NCBI GenBank assembly: GCA_049724395.1
Contig: JAUGWO010000200.1
Location: 156,422-220,421 of the forward strand
DNA: 64,000 nt
Direction of reading: 5' to 3'
DNA from: Spongospora subterranea f. sp. subterranea
Lineage: Eukaryota > Endomyxa: Phytomyxea > Phytomyxea > Plasmodiophorida
Shown here: positions 11,074 through 20,849 of the stretch, one piece after another
Layout of the letters: each line of letters begins with the position of its first letter
How positions within the stretch are numbered: the first letter of the stretch is position 1
The notes under the pieces: model-generated
Database searches by the model: none
Told to the model about the DNA's origin: nothing
Seen by the model: only the letters and a program-made list of their open reading frames with translations
Position numbers and translations under genes: made by a program

Positions 11074-11585
11074 GTTCGTTCAAAGTTGTCCGGATTGTTC
11101 TGTTTCGGACGACGCGAATATGCACATCCCAAATTGGAGCAAACAATGTTGCCTGTGCACACCTTGTTGGTAATCTTAATCGGTAAGGGGTCGGGTGGCA
11201 GCGAACGGTAGCGGGTGTTGGTTACTCGCCATTGCCACTCGGAGTACCGAGCAACCAAATTGGGCTTTTTGGAAGCTTCGTCAAACATAAAACGGCAATT
11301 TCCATCTGGTCGCAGCGGAACCTGATCACAGTCGAAGTTCTGATTCGCGACACTCCTATCAATAAGGGTGCACGGCAGCGTCGGCGCAAGTATGTCAGAA
11401 ACAATCCAACGACCGCAGTCTGAAATAGAGACGGTACCGCATTCGGAATCAGATGCCGACTCTAGCGATGACATTGTCCTTGCTCGAACACTATATTACG
11501 AGTGGTCGGATTTGGGTGTTAGTCCGTGGGTGTTATCACCCACGTGGGTGTTAACACCCAAAAACCAAATTTAAGCACTGTAAAA

Positions 11586-11720
11586 ATTGCGTATGCAATG
11601 GTGGATTTTGGGTGTTAGTATTCAAAAAACTGCGTATGCAATGGGTGGATTTTGGGTGTTAGTCAATACAAAACTGCGTATGCAATGGGTGGATTTTGGG
11701 TGTTAGTCAAAGAAACTGCG
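11586..11720 (+). repeat. Subterminal 43-bp tandem repeat of the MULE
   Basis: The word GCGTATGCAATG recurs at 11589, 11632 and 11676, with a diverged start at 11718 (spacing 42-44). Every unit contains the element's own tip sequence, TTTTGGGTGTTAGT. Repeated tip motifs of this kind could offer several transposase binding sites; that role is inference. Confidence 0.8.
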
Positions 11721-11767
11721 CATGGTTATAGGTTTCCGGGAATCCATTCCGGAACCCAGAACTGGAA

Positions 11768-12362
11768 ATGGGTGACAGCGAACAGCTGATTATAAATCTG
11801 TGCAGGTTTGCTCTTTCGCTAGCAAGGCAACAGGTACCAGCAGAACTGGCAGCTGCGTTTCGAAATGATACCTCACTGTTTAGCAACAATCTGCACGCAA
11901 ATATGGCTGGCGTTGCTCAAAAGACTGGTCAAGGAGATGACTCTGGAGTCGGATCTTACAGCGCTGATTTCGAAGACGTTCCAGGAGAAATTTCTTTTTC
12001 TGAGCCATGTTCCAGCGTTGTGGAGCAGGTTCTAGACAAGAAGTGTTTTTCTGATAGCCTGCTTCCAACGTCGTGAATGAGGTTCCGAGCAATAAATGTT
12101 TTCCTGAGGCCGATGTGAACGAATATCCTGATGGAAACATTTGCTGGACCTCGACCATTCCAGAAAACTACTCTGCGATTGACATTACAGTTGGTTGGGC
12201 AATGGTTGTTTACAATCAGTATCGAACAAAGTCGGGCAAAAGAACTATTAAGAAGAGTTGCCTTGGGGTTTATGTTTGTCCTATTGAGGGTTGTGTCTTC
12301 GTTGAGCGGCCCAGACTCCCGCGAAAGAACAAATTCAAAGGCTGTGACCCTCGTCCCCCCAG
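11768..12362 (+). CDS. MULE transposase, N-terminal exon(s)
   Basis: The likely start is the ATG at 11768 (MGDSEQLIINLCRFALSLARQQVP), an acidic lead of about 100 residues to 12076. The zinc-binding region follows in another frame from 12073: NEYPDGNICWTSTIP, WAMVVYNQYRTKSGKR, then CPIEGCVFVERPR. This block aligns with VPLRPDGN..KPNLVARYSEWQWRVT..RYRS..CSN..C in the copies at 8.8, 11.3 and 50.0 kb. An intron or a frameshift must join the two frames near 12030-12076; GTTCTAGAC to AATGAG is a possible but unproven intron. A further frame change at 12343-12362 lies where the other copies have a phase-2 intron; the GT-AG pair here (12344-12362, 19 nt) does not restore the frame, so a small indel is more likely. 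Confidence 0.6.
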
Positions 12363-13365
12363 GGACTATGCGTTGTTCACCAACTTAATCTCGTGCATGT
12401 TAAGTGTCATGCAACGCTTTTTGCTGATCATCACGAGCACAAAATCAAGTTCACACATAACGGCAACCATAACCACCTTAGGCCGCATCCTATCCGGCTC
12501 ACACCATCTGCCCACGCATCGCTGAAACAGATTGTCGAGATCGCTCCCGAGCTTAAGCCGAAGTCGTTGTTGATAGGCACCGCTACGCGTCCATCTGTGG
12601 GAACTCTGCACAAGGCGTTGAACAACCTTGATCGCACAGCTTATCATCGCAAAAAAATACTTTCATCATGCAGAGGAACAACTTCAACTATAGGAAAGCT
12701 GGCCACGTATGAAGCAAACGTCGGTAAAAGTATATTCGTGAGCTCCAGTTTCCTGGGTAGTTGCGGACACATTTGCATTCAAACTGATTTGATGAGGGAA
12801 TTCTTAGTTGATAATGTAAATCCAATGGAAACGGACTGCATTGAGGGTTTTTTAATTGATGCGGAATGCCCAAATTTGTCGCTGATGGTGACCTCTTCTT
12901 TCAACGACATTATTGACCGCACCATTCCCCTCCTGGTGACGATCGTTTTTGGCAGGACTGCACAACACTATCAATGTCATTTTGATAACCTTCTCAAACC
13001 GTTCCAGTTTTTATCGGTCGCGGATTTCTCCCAACGATTTCCGGGGATGACATGCGACTTCAGCGCTGCTGAACGTGCAGCCTTTGAGCAGAGCGTTTAT
13101 GCAAACGTTCCTTTCGCGACCGAAAACAGTATCGTCCTCGAAAGGCATTACAGATTCTGTGAGGTCCATTTTATGCGCTCGATATCAAGAATTTCTGGAA
13201 ATCACGGTGTGGTAGCTCCGGATCGGGAACAAGAATTTAAACAACTGGCAAGATCGTTGCTGGTTAATCGGCCACTGTCTAGTTTCCAGTCAATAATCGA
13301 CAATTTGAAACGGTCTTTTCCGAAAGCAGATCGATGGTTACAGTGGCATTGCCATCCGCTTCGCG
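12363..13365 (+). CDS. MULE transposase, DDE core
   Basis: This exon opens with a zinc block (CVVHQLNLVHVKCHA..FTHNGNHNHLRPHP), equivalent to LKCNAKCRW..HDGCHNHPSPH in the copy at 49.8 kb. The Mutator-type core follows: EGFLIDAE with the first acidic region at about 12850; a VTIVFGRTAQHYQCHF block; GMTCDFSAAERAAF holding the second catalytic aspartate (about 13060); and CEVHFMRSISRI, the C-x-H signature of MULE transposases (about 13165). It continues to the splice donor at 13366. The order and spacing match the family well. Confidence 0.75.
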
Positions 13366-13417
13366 GTAAGCGTTGTCTATCTTTTCATCCTTTGGCACTG
13401 ACCTAACAACCTTACAG
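13366..13417 (+). other. Intron, 52 nt, phase 1
   Basis: It runs GTAAGC to CTTACAG with CTGACCTAAC as branch-site candidate. Removal joins WHCHPLR to AKHIFPAMSDSD in frame, restoring the conserved region before TNAQES. This is the best-supported intron in the window. Confidence 0.8.
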
Positions 13418-13653
13418 CGAAACACATTTTTCCAGCGATGTCCGATTCAGATTTGTCTGCAATGCGCCCAAACACCAACGCCCAGGAATCATTGGGTGGT
13501 GACCTGCAAAGGAACGCAGTGACGAAACATCTAACAGTTATGGGGGCGGTTGATCATATTTATCGATATGTTTCGAACGTTGAAATCGATTACGGGCTGG
13601 CTAAGGCTGGCCAACCTCTAAGGTACGTCCGTTCTCAACGATCTCGAAAACAG
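13418..13653 (+). CDS. MULE transposase, third catalytic region
   Basis: After the intron the frame reads FPAMSDSDLSAMRPNTNAQE, where the glutamate of TNAQES is the third catalytic residue of MULE transposases, then a helical region to KAGQPL at about 13620. From here either a 31-nt intron (13623-13653, GTACGT to AACAG) joins in frame to MADPQTRR at 13667, or the frame runs on through NDGRPPDTSKKLL and shifts near 13700. I cannot choose; the motif NDGRPPDT looks too well formed to be chance. Confidence 0.65.
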
Positions 13654-14746
13654 TCGTATTCGAACGATGGCAGACCCCCAGACACGTCGAAGAAGCTACT
13701 TTGGCAAAAGGAAACTGCCAGGCGTCATTGGTCGACCTCGCGGAAGCAAAAACAAGATTCCAAAATTGGGAAACAAAATTGATTTCCAGTCTTTTGGCAT
13801 CTGGTGGTCCTTCAAAACCGCTGACGTAGATGTCACGAACACGTGTGCTCTTGACACGTGTTTGATGATTCTTTATTTTGCAAGAGAGTTTCGACTCATC
13901 ACTATTCCGACCTCGTCCAAGTTGCTGCACGAGTGCCTTGATCTGTTAGACAAGGCTGAGTACAAGCGATCCAGGTTACGGTGGATGACAGAGGCAATGG
14001 AAAAGAGACCAGAAGGGTCTGTTGACCTGACTTGTGACGTCGTTGACGTAATTGGTCGTTTATCAGACCAATTCGCTTTCGAAATCGAGTTTGATGCTGC
14101 TTGTAGCAGTCCAGTTTGCCCCAGACAGAGATGTTATATGTGGAAAAACCAGTCGATCAACTTCACATCGGATGTGCATGCCGTAACAACGGAGCGCGTT
14201 GTTGACCTTCTGATCAATGACGCTGGGTATCATTGTAATGCCCAATTTCCAAATAATGATATTAGTGAAGTCGACAGACAGCATCGTCATGAAATGACGA
14301 TGCTTACGGAAAACCATGGTGGAAACGACATTTTGAATGATCCCAAAGCGGAAATTCCGATGATGTGGAGATGCAACGGGCACAACACACGTCGATCGTT
14401 CAGGGTGAAAACTGCATCGGCATTGCTCCGAGTTGAGACCGTCTGTCCAAGCCTGACGAGTCTTGCGAACATCGATAGGCGGATCTTGTTCGGGGATGTC
14501 GAGTATTCTTTATTCGCCGTGATCATGTACAACGGGTTTCATTTCACAGGGTTGATATTACCTCAGGGCGGTGGTCTGTACTACGACGGCATGAAGCGTC
14601 CATGCCTGCGCTGGGTAAACATCTCAACGTTCATATTTCCTTCTGGTTATAGAGTTGCCCATAGTCTCTACAAAAGGTACCATACTTATGTCATTTGTCA
14701 TCCCTTGTTGCAGCAAATTATTGATATCTGTTTAGGGTCAACCTAG
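13654..14746 (+). CDS. AT-hook and USP-like cysteine peptidase domain fused to the MULE transposase
   Basis: Numbered from the ATG at 13667, this stretch has an AT-hook (GRPRGSKNK, residues 25-33) and then a domain that fits ubiquitin-specific-protease-like cysteine peptidases (C19/C98). The cysteine box is NTCALDTCLMILYF with C60 (codon 13844-13846). The histidine box is YNGFHFTGLI with H292 (codon 14540-14542), followed by GLYYDG with D307 as the usual third residue. A cluster of cysteines (about 145-155) may bind zinc. The order N.C..D.., long insert, FHF.G, Y.DG is that of the USP fold. The domain probably removes ubiquitin or SUMO-like tags; the substrate is unknown. No stop interrupts this 359-codon stretch. 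Family knowledge: some plant MULEs carry a Ulp1 protease, which is a different fold from this one. Confidence 0.65.
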
Positions 14747-14751
14747 ATTGC

Positions 14752-15129
14752 ATGGACACAGGCAGTACTGACGGCACCAGCAGCAGCAGCAGCCATCAGA
14801 TATCGAAACTTGTGAAGAAAACGACGGAGCGTCTTACGAAGAAACCGTCGCTGAAGAAGCCTCCAATAGGGTTATCGGTGCATACGGTGTCAATGAGAGG
14901 CAAAAAGCCTCAATGCAAGAGTTGCAGCGATTACATCGAAAGAGGGGAGAGCCGCCTGGTCAGCAGGCAAGTCACAAATGCCGAACGAGGTTGGTGCAGC
15001 ATTAAGTCCTACCATGTTCTTCATCAATGGCTGCTTGCAGCCATTGATGAAAGAGAACTTACACTGAATTCTTTGGAGGTACTGCTTAAAGACGACCTCT
15101 TGAACAGCTGTGTTCTTCAAGAGTTTTGA
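14752..15129 (+). CDS. Small zinc-motif ORF in the MULE
   Basis: A 125-residue frame starts 5 bases after the stop of the peptidase frame. It opens with a serine-rich and then lysine-rich stretch (TTERLTKKPSLKKPP), followed by KPQCKSCSDYIERGESRLV and, 17 residues on, WCSIKSYHVLHQWLLAAID. The C..C..C..H spacing and the I..GE.R motif recall PARP-type zinc fingers. It could be a separate protein or the last exon of the transposase gene. It ends before the right inverted repeat. Function is unknown. Confidence 0.45.
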   Translation: MDTGSTDGTSSSSSHQISKLVKKTTERLTKKPSLKKPPIGLSVHTVSMRGKKPQCKSCSDYIERGESRLVSRQVTNAERGWCSIKSYHVLHQWLLAAIDERELTLNSLEVLLKDDLLNSCVLQEF

Positions 15130-15139
15130 ATACAAAGCA

Positions 15140-15439
15140 CAGCAAATTTCCAGATTTTTTGTTCTCTTTCAATGTGATCTTGGCAGATTGGCTTTATGAA
15201 CTTTAACAAGATATCAGATAGAGTTTACTCGACATCTTTGAGGTCGTAACAAGGAATTCCGCCAAATATTTTGATTCATACCGTCAGGAACGACGAGGTC
15301 GCGACGGAGGTTTTACCCTTCAATCTTGAATGGAAGACAATGAAGACACCAATTGTGATACTTTGACCACCGAAAGCATTCCAAACCGTCTTGGTTGTTT
15401 TATGAAACGATTTAACCTGACATAAGTCGTATTTGGTGA
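15140..15439. other. 3' flank inside the MULE
   Basis: No gene is seen between the small ORF and the right terminal repeat that starts near 15440. It probably holds the 3' untranslated region. Confidence 0.5.
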
Positions 15440-15539
15440 TTTGTAAACACCATATGCATAGATTGGATTTTGGGTGTTAACACTCACAGACTAACACCCA
15501 CGGACTAACACCCAATTCATGCAACCCGTTAATTACTAA

Positions 15540-16353
15540 GAGCATCTCCACCGGTCTCTCTATCTGAATCTCTAAACAGGAAAACTGCGAGGTTTAGAGA
15601 GCCACGGACATCCACCGGTCTCTCTATCTTCAAATTCGTCTCTCTAAATTTTAGAGATTGTCATAATCCTCTCCAAAATAGAGAGTCGAGTAGAGAATCT
15701 CTAAAACAGAAATGCGCAGTCGCGCAGATTTCATCCGGGCTACGCTCATAGAGGTTTCCTCGTTGCTTCGCCAATGGACCTCGTACCTGCAGCTGTGGAA
15801 ACAACTGTTGTCAAACGGGGCAAGAATTTCCGGCCAGGAGAGAGCGCTATGCTTGCTTGTTGCTGGCTGGCTGTTTCATGCGATCCGATTAACGGCGCAG
15901 ATCAGCAGGCCGATACATTTTGGCGAAAGGTTGCCTTGCAATTTGAGTCCGACAGAATGCCGTCAGATCCCTGTCGGTCGCCAACAAAATTCTTCACGAC
16001 ATTCCTTCCGGTTGGTCGGAAGAAAAGCAATGAGTCAAGCGTTTTTGCGTTACAAAGATGATGAAAACAAAGACTTTAAGTACGTGGAGTCCTTCAAGGT
16101 TCTGAAATCAAGCCCAAAATTCAACGCTATCTCCTCAACACGAGCCCTTGTAACCTGTCGAGATAAAGCGAATGATGAGGGTTCTTTCGTAACTCCAGAA
16201 CGTCCTATTGGGGCCAAACGCGCGAAAGTGGATAGGTCCTCCGTTCGCGACGAGAAAAGGACTGAAATTCAGGCGGCTGCAGTAGCAATGGCTGAGGCTC
16301 AACATCAAAGCAATGCGTTGCAGGCGGAGACGAACCGTTTGCTGTCAGTGTAA
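15540..16353 (+). pseudogene. PIF/Harbinger Myb/SANT (ORF1-like) gene with left terminal repeat
   Basis: After TAA (15537-15539) the sequence begins GAGCATCTCCACCGGTCTCT, the typical start of PIF/Harbinger elements next to a TWA target. CCACCGGTCTCTCTATCT recurs at about 15610. The coding part reads, at 15774-15990, KRGKNFRPGE..LACCWLAVSCDPINGADQQADTFW, the Myb/SANT-like DNA-binding domain of Harbinger ORF1 and plant NAM-associated proteins. In another frame at 16028-16125 it reads AFLRYKDDENKDFKYVESFKVL, the second conserved block. At least one frameshift lies between, near 16000. The frame stops at 16351-16353. No Harbinger transposase or right terminal repeat follows; a gypsy element starts next. 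Confidence 0.65.
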
Positions 16354-16359
16354 CATATG

Positions 16360-19300
16360 TGTCAACGTATTGACCCTATGTTATAGCCTACGACAGGCTA
16401 CCCTATTGTATTGCTGGCAACGGAGTTCCTGACGGACTTTACGGACCAGATATCGGATCTAATACACAGAGGAATAGGAACATCTATTGTGTGTAAATAG
16501 CATCTATAGTAATCCACCTGACCAGTGTATACCGATGTATGTTACAAAGAATTCTTTAGTATGAAAATGTATGTCATTTCTATACAAAGGGAAGGATAGA
16601 TCAGGGACGACACCGGGTGTCAGAAATGGCATGGACTGGTTGATACTGATTGTTGGATGATTCGTATTTATACAATAGTTGTGTATTACGAATAGTGTCT
16701 GTTATGTATGATGGACACATGGACTCGACAACGTTAGCAACAGATTCAAAACCTGTTGGTTGTGGCAAGACTAGGGACAGTCAACGGTCAACAAATCGGT
16801 GATTTGAATGACCAGGTCAGAGCAGGACCATGGGATCGGCAAGTTTCAGACAACGAAACTCCGTGAAAAACTGCGACAGTAGAGGGCTGCGGCACAGTGC
16901 CGATAGAGATTCATCAATTCATGATGGAATTGAGATCGTGACTCATGACATAGGTCTTTTGCGGATTGTTTGATTGGAATTGAGTTCATTTGGGATTTTC
17001 GATTTGATTGGAACTCTCGTAATGGGAGACTCGGTCACCGCAAGTGATAAGATTCCTAAGAAGAAAAAGTCAGTCCCTCAAACGGCGGGCATGGTCTTTG
17101 AGACCAACAAGGCCCCAACGTTGGTAGACACCCAGCGGTCATCAATAATAGCCTTCAACCAGGACCTAAAGAGGTATTGGGAGGTGTTAGAAGATGCGAA
17201 CAGCAGGGAGAATGCTAGGCCACTTAGAACCATGGTGGAGGCGACCCTACTGAAGACCTTAGCTCTGTAATGAGCTAAAGAAACCTGTTGACGAGGTTAC
17301 AGATTCAGATCTCAGTGAATGGTGCGAGCGTCAGCTCAAAGAAGATCCATTTGCGCGGTCGCGAATCAAGGAAGTCATGTCAACAGTGGTGATGCAGGAG
17401 ACAATGTCTTCTGCAAATGCCAGAGTCATGCAGATGATGTATTCTTGGACCAAGAAGGTCCAATAGAATTCATTGGAAGCTTTCTTCGACACCAGAGAGG
17501 GTAAGAAGGAGCAGGTCCGTATCCTTTTGAATGGGATACGACCAGAGGCATTATCAAGGATGATCAAAGCGGTCGCCTTGACTAAAAAGAAAGCTGAGAT
17601 TGAAGAAAATCCCAGTGCCCTGGTGGATCTTATGATCCAAAAGACAGAAATGTTTCTTGAAGTTACCCATTTCCTTCATGAAACAAAACCAGGTCGGAAT
17701 GCCACAGATTTTAAGAAACTGCAACCCGAGGTGAGACAACGCCCGGCGTCAGAAAAAAACGTTAAGCATAAGAAAGGAAAATTCTTATGTTTGTGTTGCG
17801 GTTTGGAAGGACATAGTATGTTCAAGTGTCCACAGAAACCATCGAAGACAGAGATGGAATCGCTCTTGGTTAAACACAAAGACAAAATGAAAGTTTTGTT
17901 TAAGAATAAACCATACAGCGATGGACAGTATATGAGGATTTGTCGGATTGGAGTTGCTATCATAGAGAGCCAACAGAACGGTGATCTTTATGTCAGGACT
18001 ACGACAGGATCCAACAGTAGTGATTTCTACAAAGTGTCAGAAATGCACGAACCGTCAACTGCAGACAAACAGTTGAGTGTTAGAGTGTCGACTGCAGGAA
18101 TGATATTTCCAGGGTTATTAGACAGTGGTACCCAGTCGACAGTTATACCGATGAGCATTGCGAAGAAAGCGCAGAGGCTCGATGATAAGATCGGTATAAG
18201 GAAACTGGCAAAGGCAATTAAGTTAATATTGCCAGATAAGACAGTGGCGGAAGCAACACATGAGATGTTGGCTGATCTGACCCTGTATACAGCAACGGGC
18301 GAACTGATCATTCGGAACCGGAGATGTTTGCTGTGGGATTCACCATTAGATGAAATTTTGCTAGGTGAAGATTTGTTGAAAGAGCTGGGGATAAATCCTA
18401 AGGATGCTCTAGAGTAGCTAATTCTAAAGAAGACATTAGGCGCCAACAATGAGGATAATATCAGTCATTGGGATTTGTACAACGATGATGATATTATTAT
18501 TGGGGAAGATTTCTCAGAAGACAGTTTGAAGTCAATGGAAGACATGATGTCTCGTGCTATTGATAACGGATTGCCTATAGAATGGCAAAGTCGACTAAGG
18601 AAGTTGATATGAAAGTATCAAACTGTTTGGAGAAGGTCGCTGGGACCTGATCCACCTGCAAATGTCACTCCTTTCGTAACGAACCTCAGGGAAGGAGTTG
18701 AACCAGTTAGGTGCAAATCCCGACGGTACAGCAAGGAACATAGTGAGTTCCTGGCGACATTTGTCAGCCTTCTGGAGAAATATGGATTGGTTTATGAAAA
18801 CTACAATTGTGAGTGGGCCTCTCGGGTTGTGGTGGTCAGAAAACCCGGTGGTAAAGGATTACGTATGGTGGTTGATTTGCGAGAAGTCAACGCTCTATGC
18901 AAGGCAACTGCATGGCCCATGCCGTTTCTTGAATCAATAATCAAGCATTTGGGTGGCCCCAAACATTGGTTTTCTCTAGACGCTTTCAAAGGTTTCTGGA
19001 TGATGCCACTTGACGCCGATTGCAAAGAAATGTTTTCTTTTATGACTGATCGAGGGGTTTACACTCCAACCAGATCCATTCAGGGAGCACTGAATTCTGC
19101 CACACAGTTCCAAGCTAGAATGCATGAGATATATAGGGAACTGCTGTATCAATCATTAATAATATGGATTGATGACATATTGGGACACGCAGACACTCAA
19201 GAGAAGTGGTTCCAGGTGTTAGAAACGACACTTAAATTGGCGCAGGAACACGATATCAAATTCAACTTAGAGAAGTGTGAATTGTTCCAGATTAAGGCCA

Positions 19301-20423
19301 AATTCTGTGGAAGAATATTCACTCCTGAGGGTGTGAGGCATGATCCGGCTAGAGTTGAGGCATTAGTAAATATGCAGAAGCCAACGACTGCGCGAGACTT
19401 GCAACAGTTTGTTATGGCTATTCAATGGATGAGTAGAGCCATTCCAGATTATAATAGATTAGTGCTGCCGTTGCAGAATATCTATGAAAACGCAATGAAA
19501 GGTCAGCCGAAAAGGACCAAATCGGCGGCCAAGGGAATTTCATTGAGCGCGTTTGGTTGGAATGCTGTTCATGATGAATCATTCAGCAGTATGAAGGCTG
19601 CGATCAGTAGACGAACTCAGCTGAACTATCCTGACGAGGATATGGTTCAATGTGTGTTCACTGATGCGAGTCAATATCATAGTTCTGGTATGGTGACACA
19701 GAATCCACATGAGGGTGTTGGAAATCTGCCGTTCCATGATCAGAGACATGAACCGTTGGGATTCTGCGGACACAGATTCCATGGATCAGAATTGAACTGG
19801 TCTACGCCAGATAAGGAAGCATTCGCTATCTGGGACACAGTTAGGAAATTGGACTATTTAGTTCAATCTTTTAAACCCTTTCTGCTTTTTACGGATCATA
19901 GGAATTTGACTTCCATGTATAATCCTGAAAAATGCACGAAGCAAGCTGGGGAACGCTTGGAAAGATGGGGTATGGATCTCAGATCATTTAGATTCAACAT
20001 CGAACATATACCAGGAGACATGAATGTCTGGGCTGATATGATGACTCGATGGGGGGCTGCATTATCAAAATCAGACATTGATAATGGCCTAAAGGGATCT
20101 GGATGCGGTTCTGAGAGATGCAATAGGATTACAGTTAATCGTCGTACTCAAAGGAGTAATGGATCGATAACTGATGAATCTGAGCATGTTGAGAATGATA
20201 TCGATCATGATGCTAGGATAGACCCAACTGATGCATCACTTGGACCTCAAAACTTCAAGGACCAATTTCGGACTCAACCCATGAGTAAGTTGGTGTGGCC
20301 AACTGTTGATGAGATTACTCAAGAGCAGAGTAATTGGATTAAGGGTCGAGACAGGGATTCCTTAATCTTGAATTCAGATGGGTTGTTGCTAAATCACTCA
20401 GACAGAGTGGTTATCCCAGATGA
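16360..20423 (+). mobile_element. Ty3/gypsy element with WIDD reverse transcriptase (family G2)
   Basis: Gag-pol of a Ty3/gypsy element. Parts in order: an untranslated or LTR region from about 16360 (LTR edges not resolved); gag from about 16980 with a CCHC knuckle (CLCCGLEGHSMFKC, about 17790); aspartic protease (GLLDSGTQSTVIP, about 18110); reverse transcriptase from about 18790 with LRMVVDLREVN and IWIDDILGHA, where W-I-D-D replaces the usual Y-x-D-D; RNase H (FTDAS, about 19660; DKEAFAIWDTV); and an end block with HIPGDMNVWADMMTRWG. The WADL/WADM-TRW block is, from memory, common in oomycete gypsy elements. The integrase is cut off by a SINE at 20424. A second partial copy is at 43629. 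It has about four breaks. Confidence 0.8.
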
Positions 20424-20848
20424 TGGTATGGTATGGTATACAAAGGATCGCGGGTTCTTATGGGTTGAGTAAGCCTGTGTACTACCAGGCTTTCCCTACT
20501 TCCGCCTGGCCGCTACAAGTAGCTTGGGTATCCTATTAAGGAACCTATTAGACCAGCTGGATTCAGCAACATAATCTGTCCTAACGACCACACCGAATGG
20601 GACCTGCCCCCACCTAATTACATTGCCAATCCAGAGTTTCCGAGTTTACTGCAAGCAGCTCGCTCTCCCACATTCATTAGAGGCCACGTGGTCAGACCTT
20701 CGTGTTCAACATTCACTCTACTTTTCCGTATTGGATGCAACCTTGGGGGGTCTCCCAAAATTCCATCACTCACGGGGTTTCGAACTCATGTCCAACACTC
20801 ACCCGGACATGCCTGCCACCAACAGGGACAGACAGGAACCAAGCTTTA
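20424..20848 (-). mobile_element. SINE with tRNA-like head and LINE-derived tail (type S2)
   Basis: On minus, the head starts at about 20845 (GGTTCCTGTCTGTCCCTGTTG) and has a B-box-like GAGTTCGAAACCCCG. A unique body follows, and then a tail of about 275 bp that matches the 3' end of the LINEs at 37.18 and 45.0 kb, finishing in a TACCATACCA microsatellite at 20424-20435. Shared head sequence is found at 34412-34485, 36184 and 60905. It interrupts the G2 gypsy on the left and abuts a copia LTR on the right. No target-site duplication is visible. Confidence 0.65.
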
Positions 20849-20849
20849 T

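Larger units (their letters stand above)
9596..11474 (-). pseudogene. MULE transposase/USP-like gene with three introns (copy 2)
   Basis: Read right to left: start region at 11474; zinc domain with CDQVPLRPDGNCRFMF and CTGNIVCSNLGC; intron 11009-11073; second zinc block (CPATCMWVEAKF..IIIHSDRHSHAVPH); intron 10441-10501; first catalytic region (SDVTYSFFDRG) and WVPVAFSWLNGLTREHYRAHF; second catalytic block AVMDFSNAQ; intron 10054-10100; then a USP-like end with SHFYAHIRRE, FYHYDDLQNHGRAVF and IYLAYVKK, stop at 9596-9598. The third catalytic region, the AT-hook and the peptidase cysteine box are absent, so this copy has an internal deletion. One frameshift of a single base lies near 9755. Splice sites are inferred from restored frame and from homology to the other copies. 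Confidence 0.65.
9196..11511 (-). mobile_element. MULE of the USP type (copy 2), interrupted at its right end
   Basis: The left end at about 9196-9300 has palindromic modules with ACTGGTCAC and GACCAGTTAATTACTAG. Next come a subterminal block with TGTACACTCAAGTGTA, also seen at 49180, and a minus-strand gene. A sequence CCGTTAATTACTAAG at 15526-15540, just beyond the inner MULE, resembles the missing right end, suggesting that the MULE at 11512-15515 inserted near the edge of this one. I could not find a target-site duplication for either. Confidence 0.55.
11512..15515 (+). mobile_element. MULE carrying transposase, AT-hook and USP-like peptidase (copy 3, the fullest)
   Basis: Perfect 24-bp terminal inverted repeats start TTGGGTGTTAGTCCGTGG at 11512 and end with its complement at 15515; similarity continues inward for about 50 bp (TTAACACCCAAAA). 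Just inside the left end is a tandem repeat of about 43 bp. The plus strand carries a spliced transposase/peptidase gene (11768-14746) and a further small zinc-motif ORF (14752-15129). It is nested in or next to copy 2. Flanking bases (GGTCGGAT and TTCATGCAA) do not form an obvious 8-10-bp duplication. Confidence 0.8.

Noticed and set aside
12344-12362. A 19-nt GT-AG intron in the MULE zinc domain
   Set aside because: Removing it gives the wrong frame and a stop soon after; an indel explains the frame change better.
14764-14792. CAG repeat as a microsatellite of interest
   Set aside because: Only about four units inside the small ORF; it codes for serines and is not unusual.
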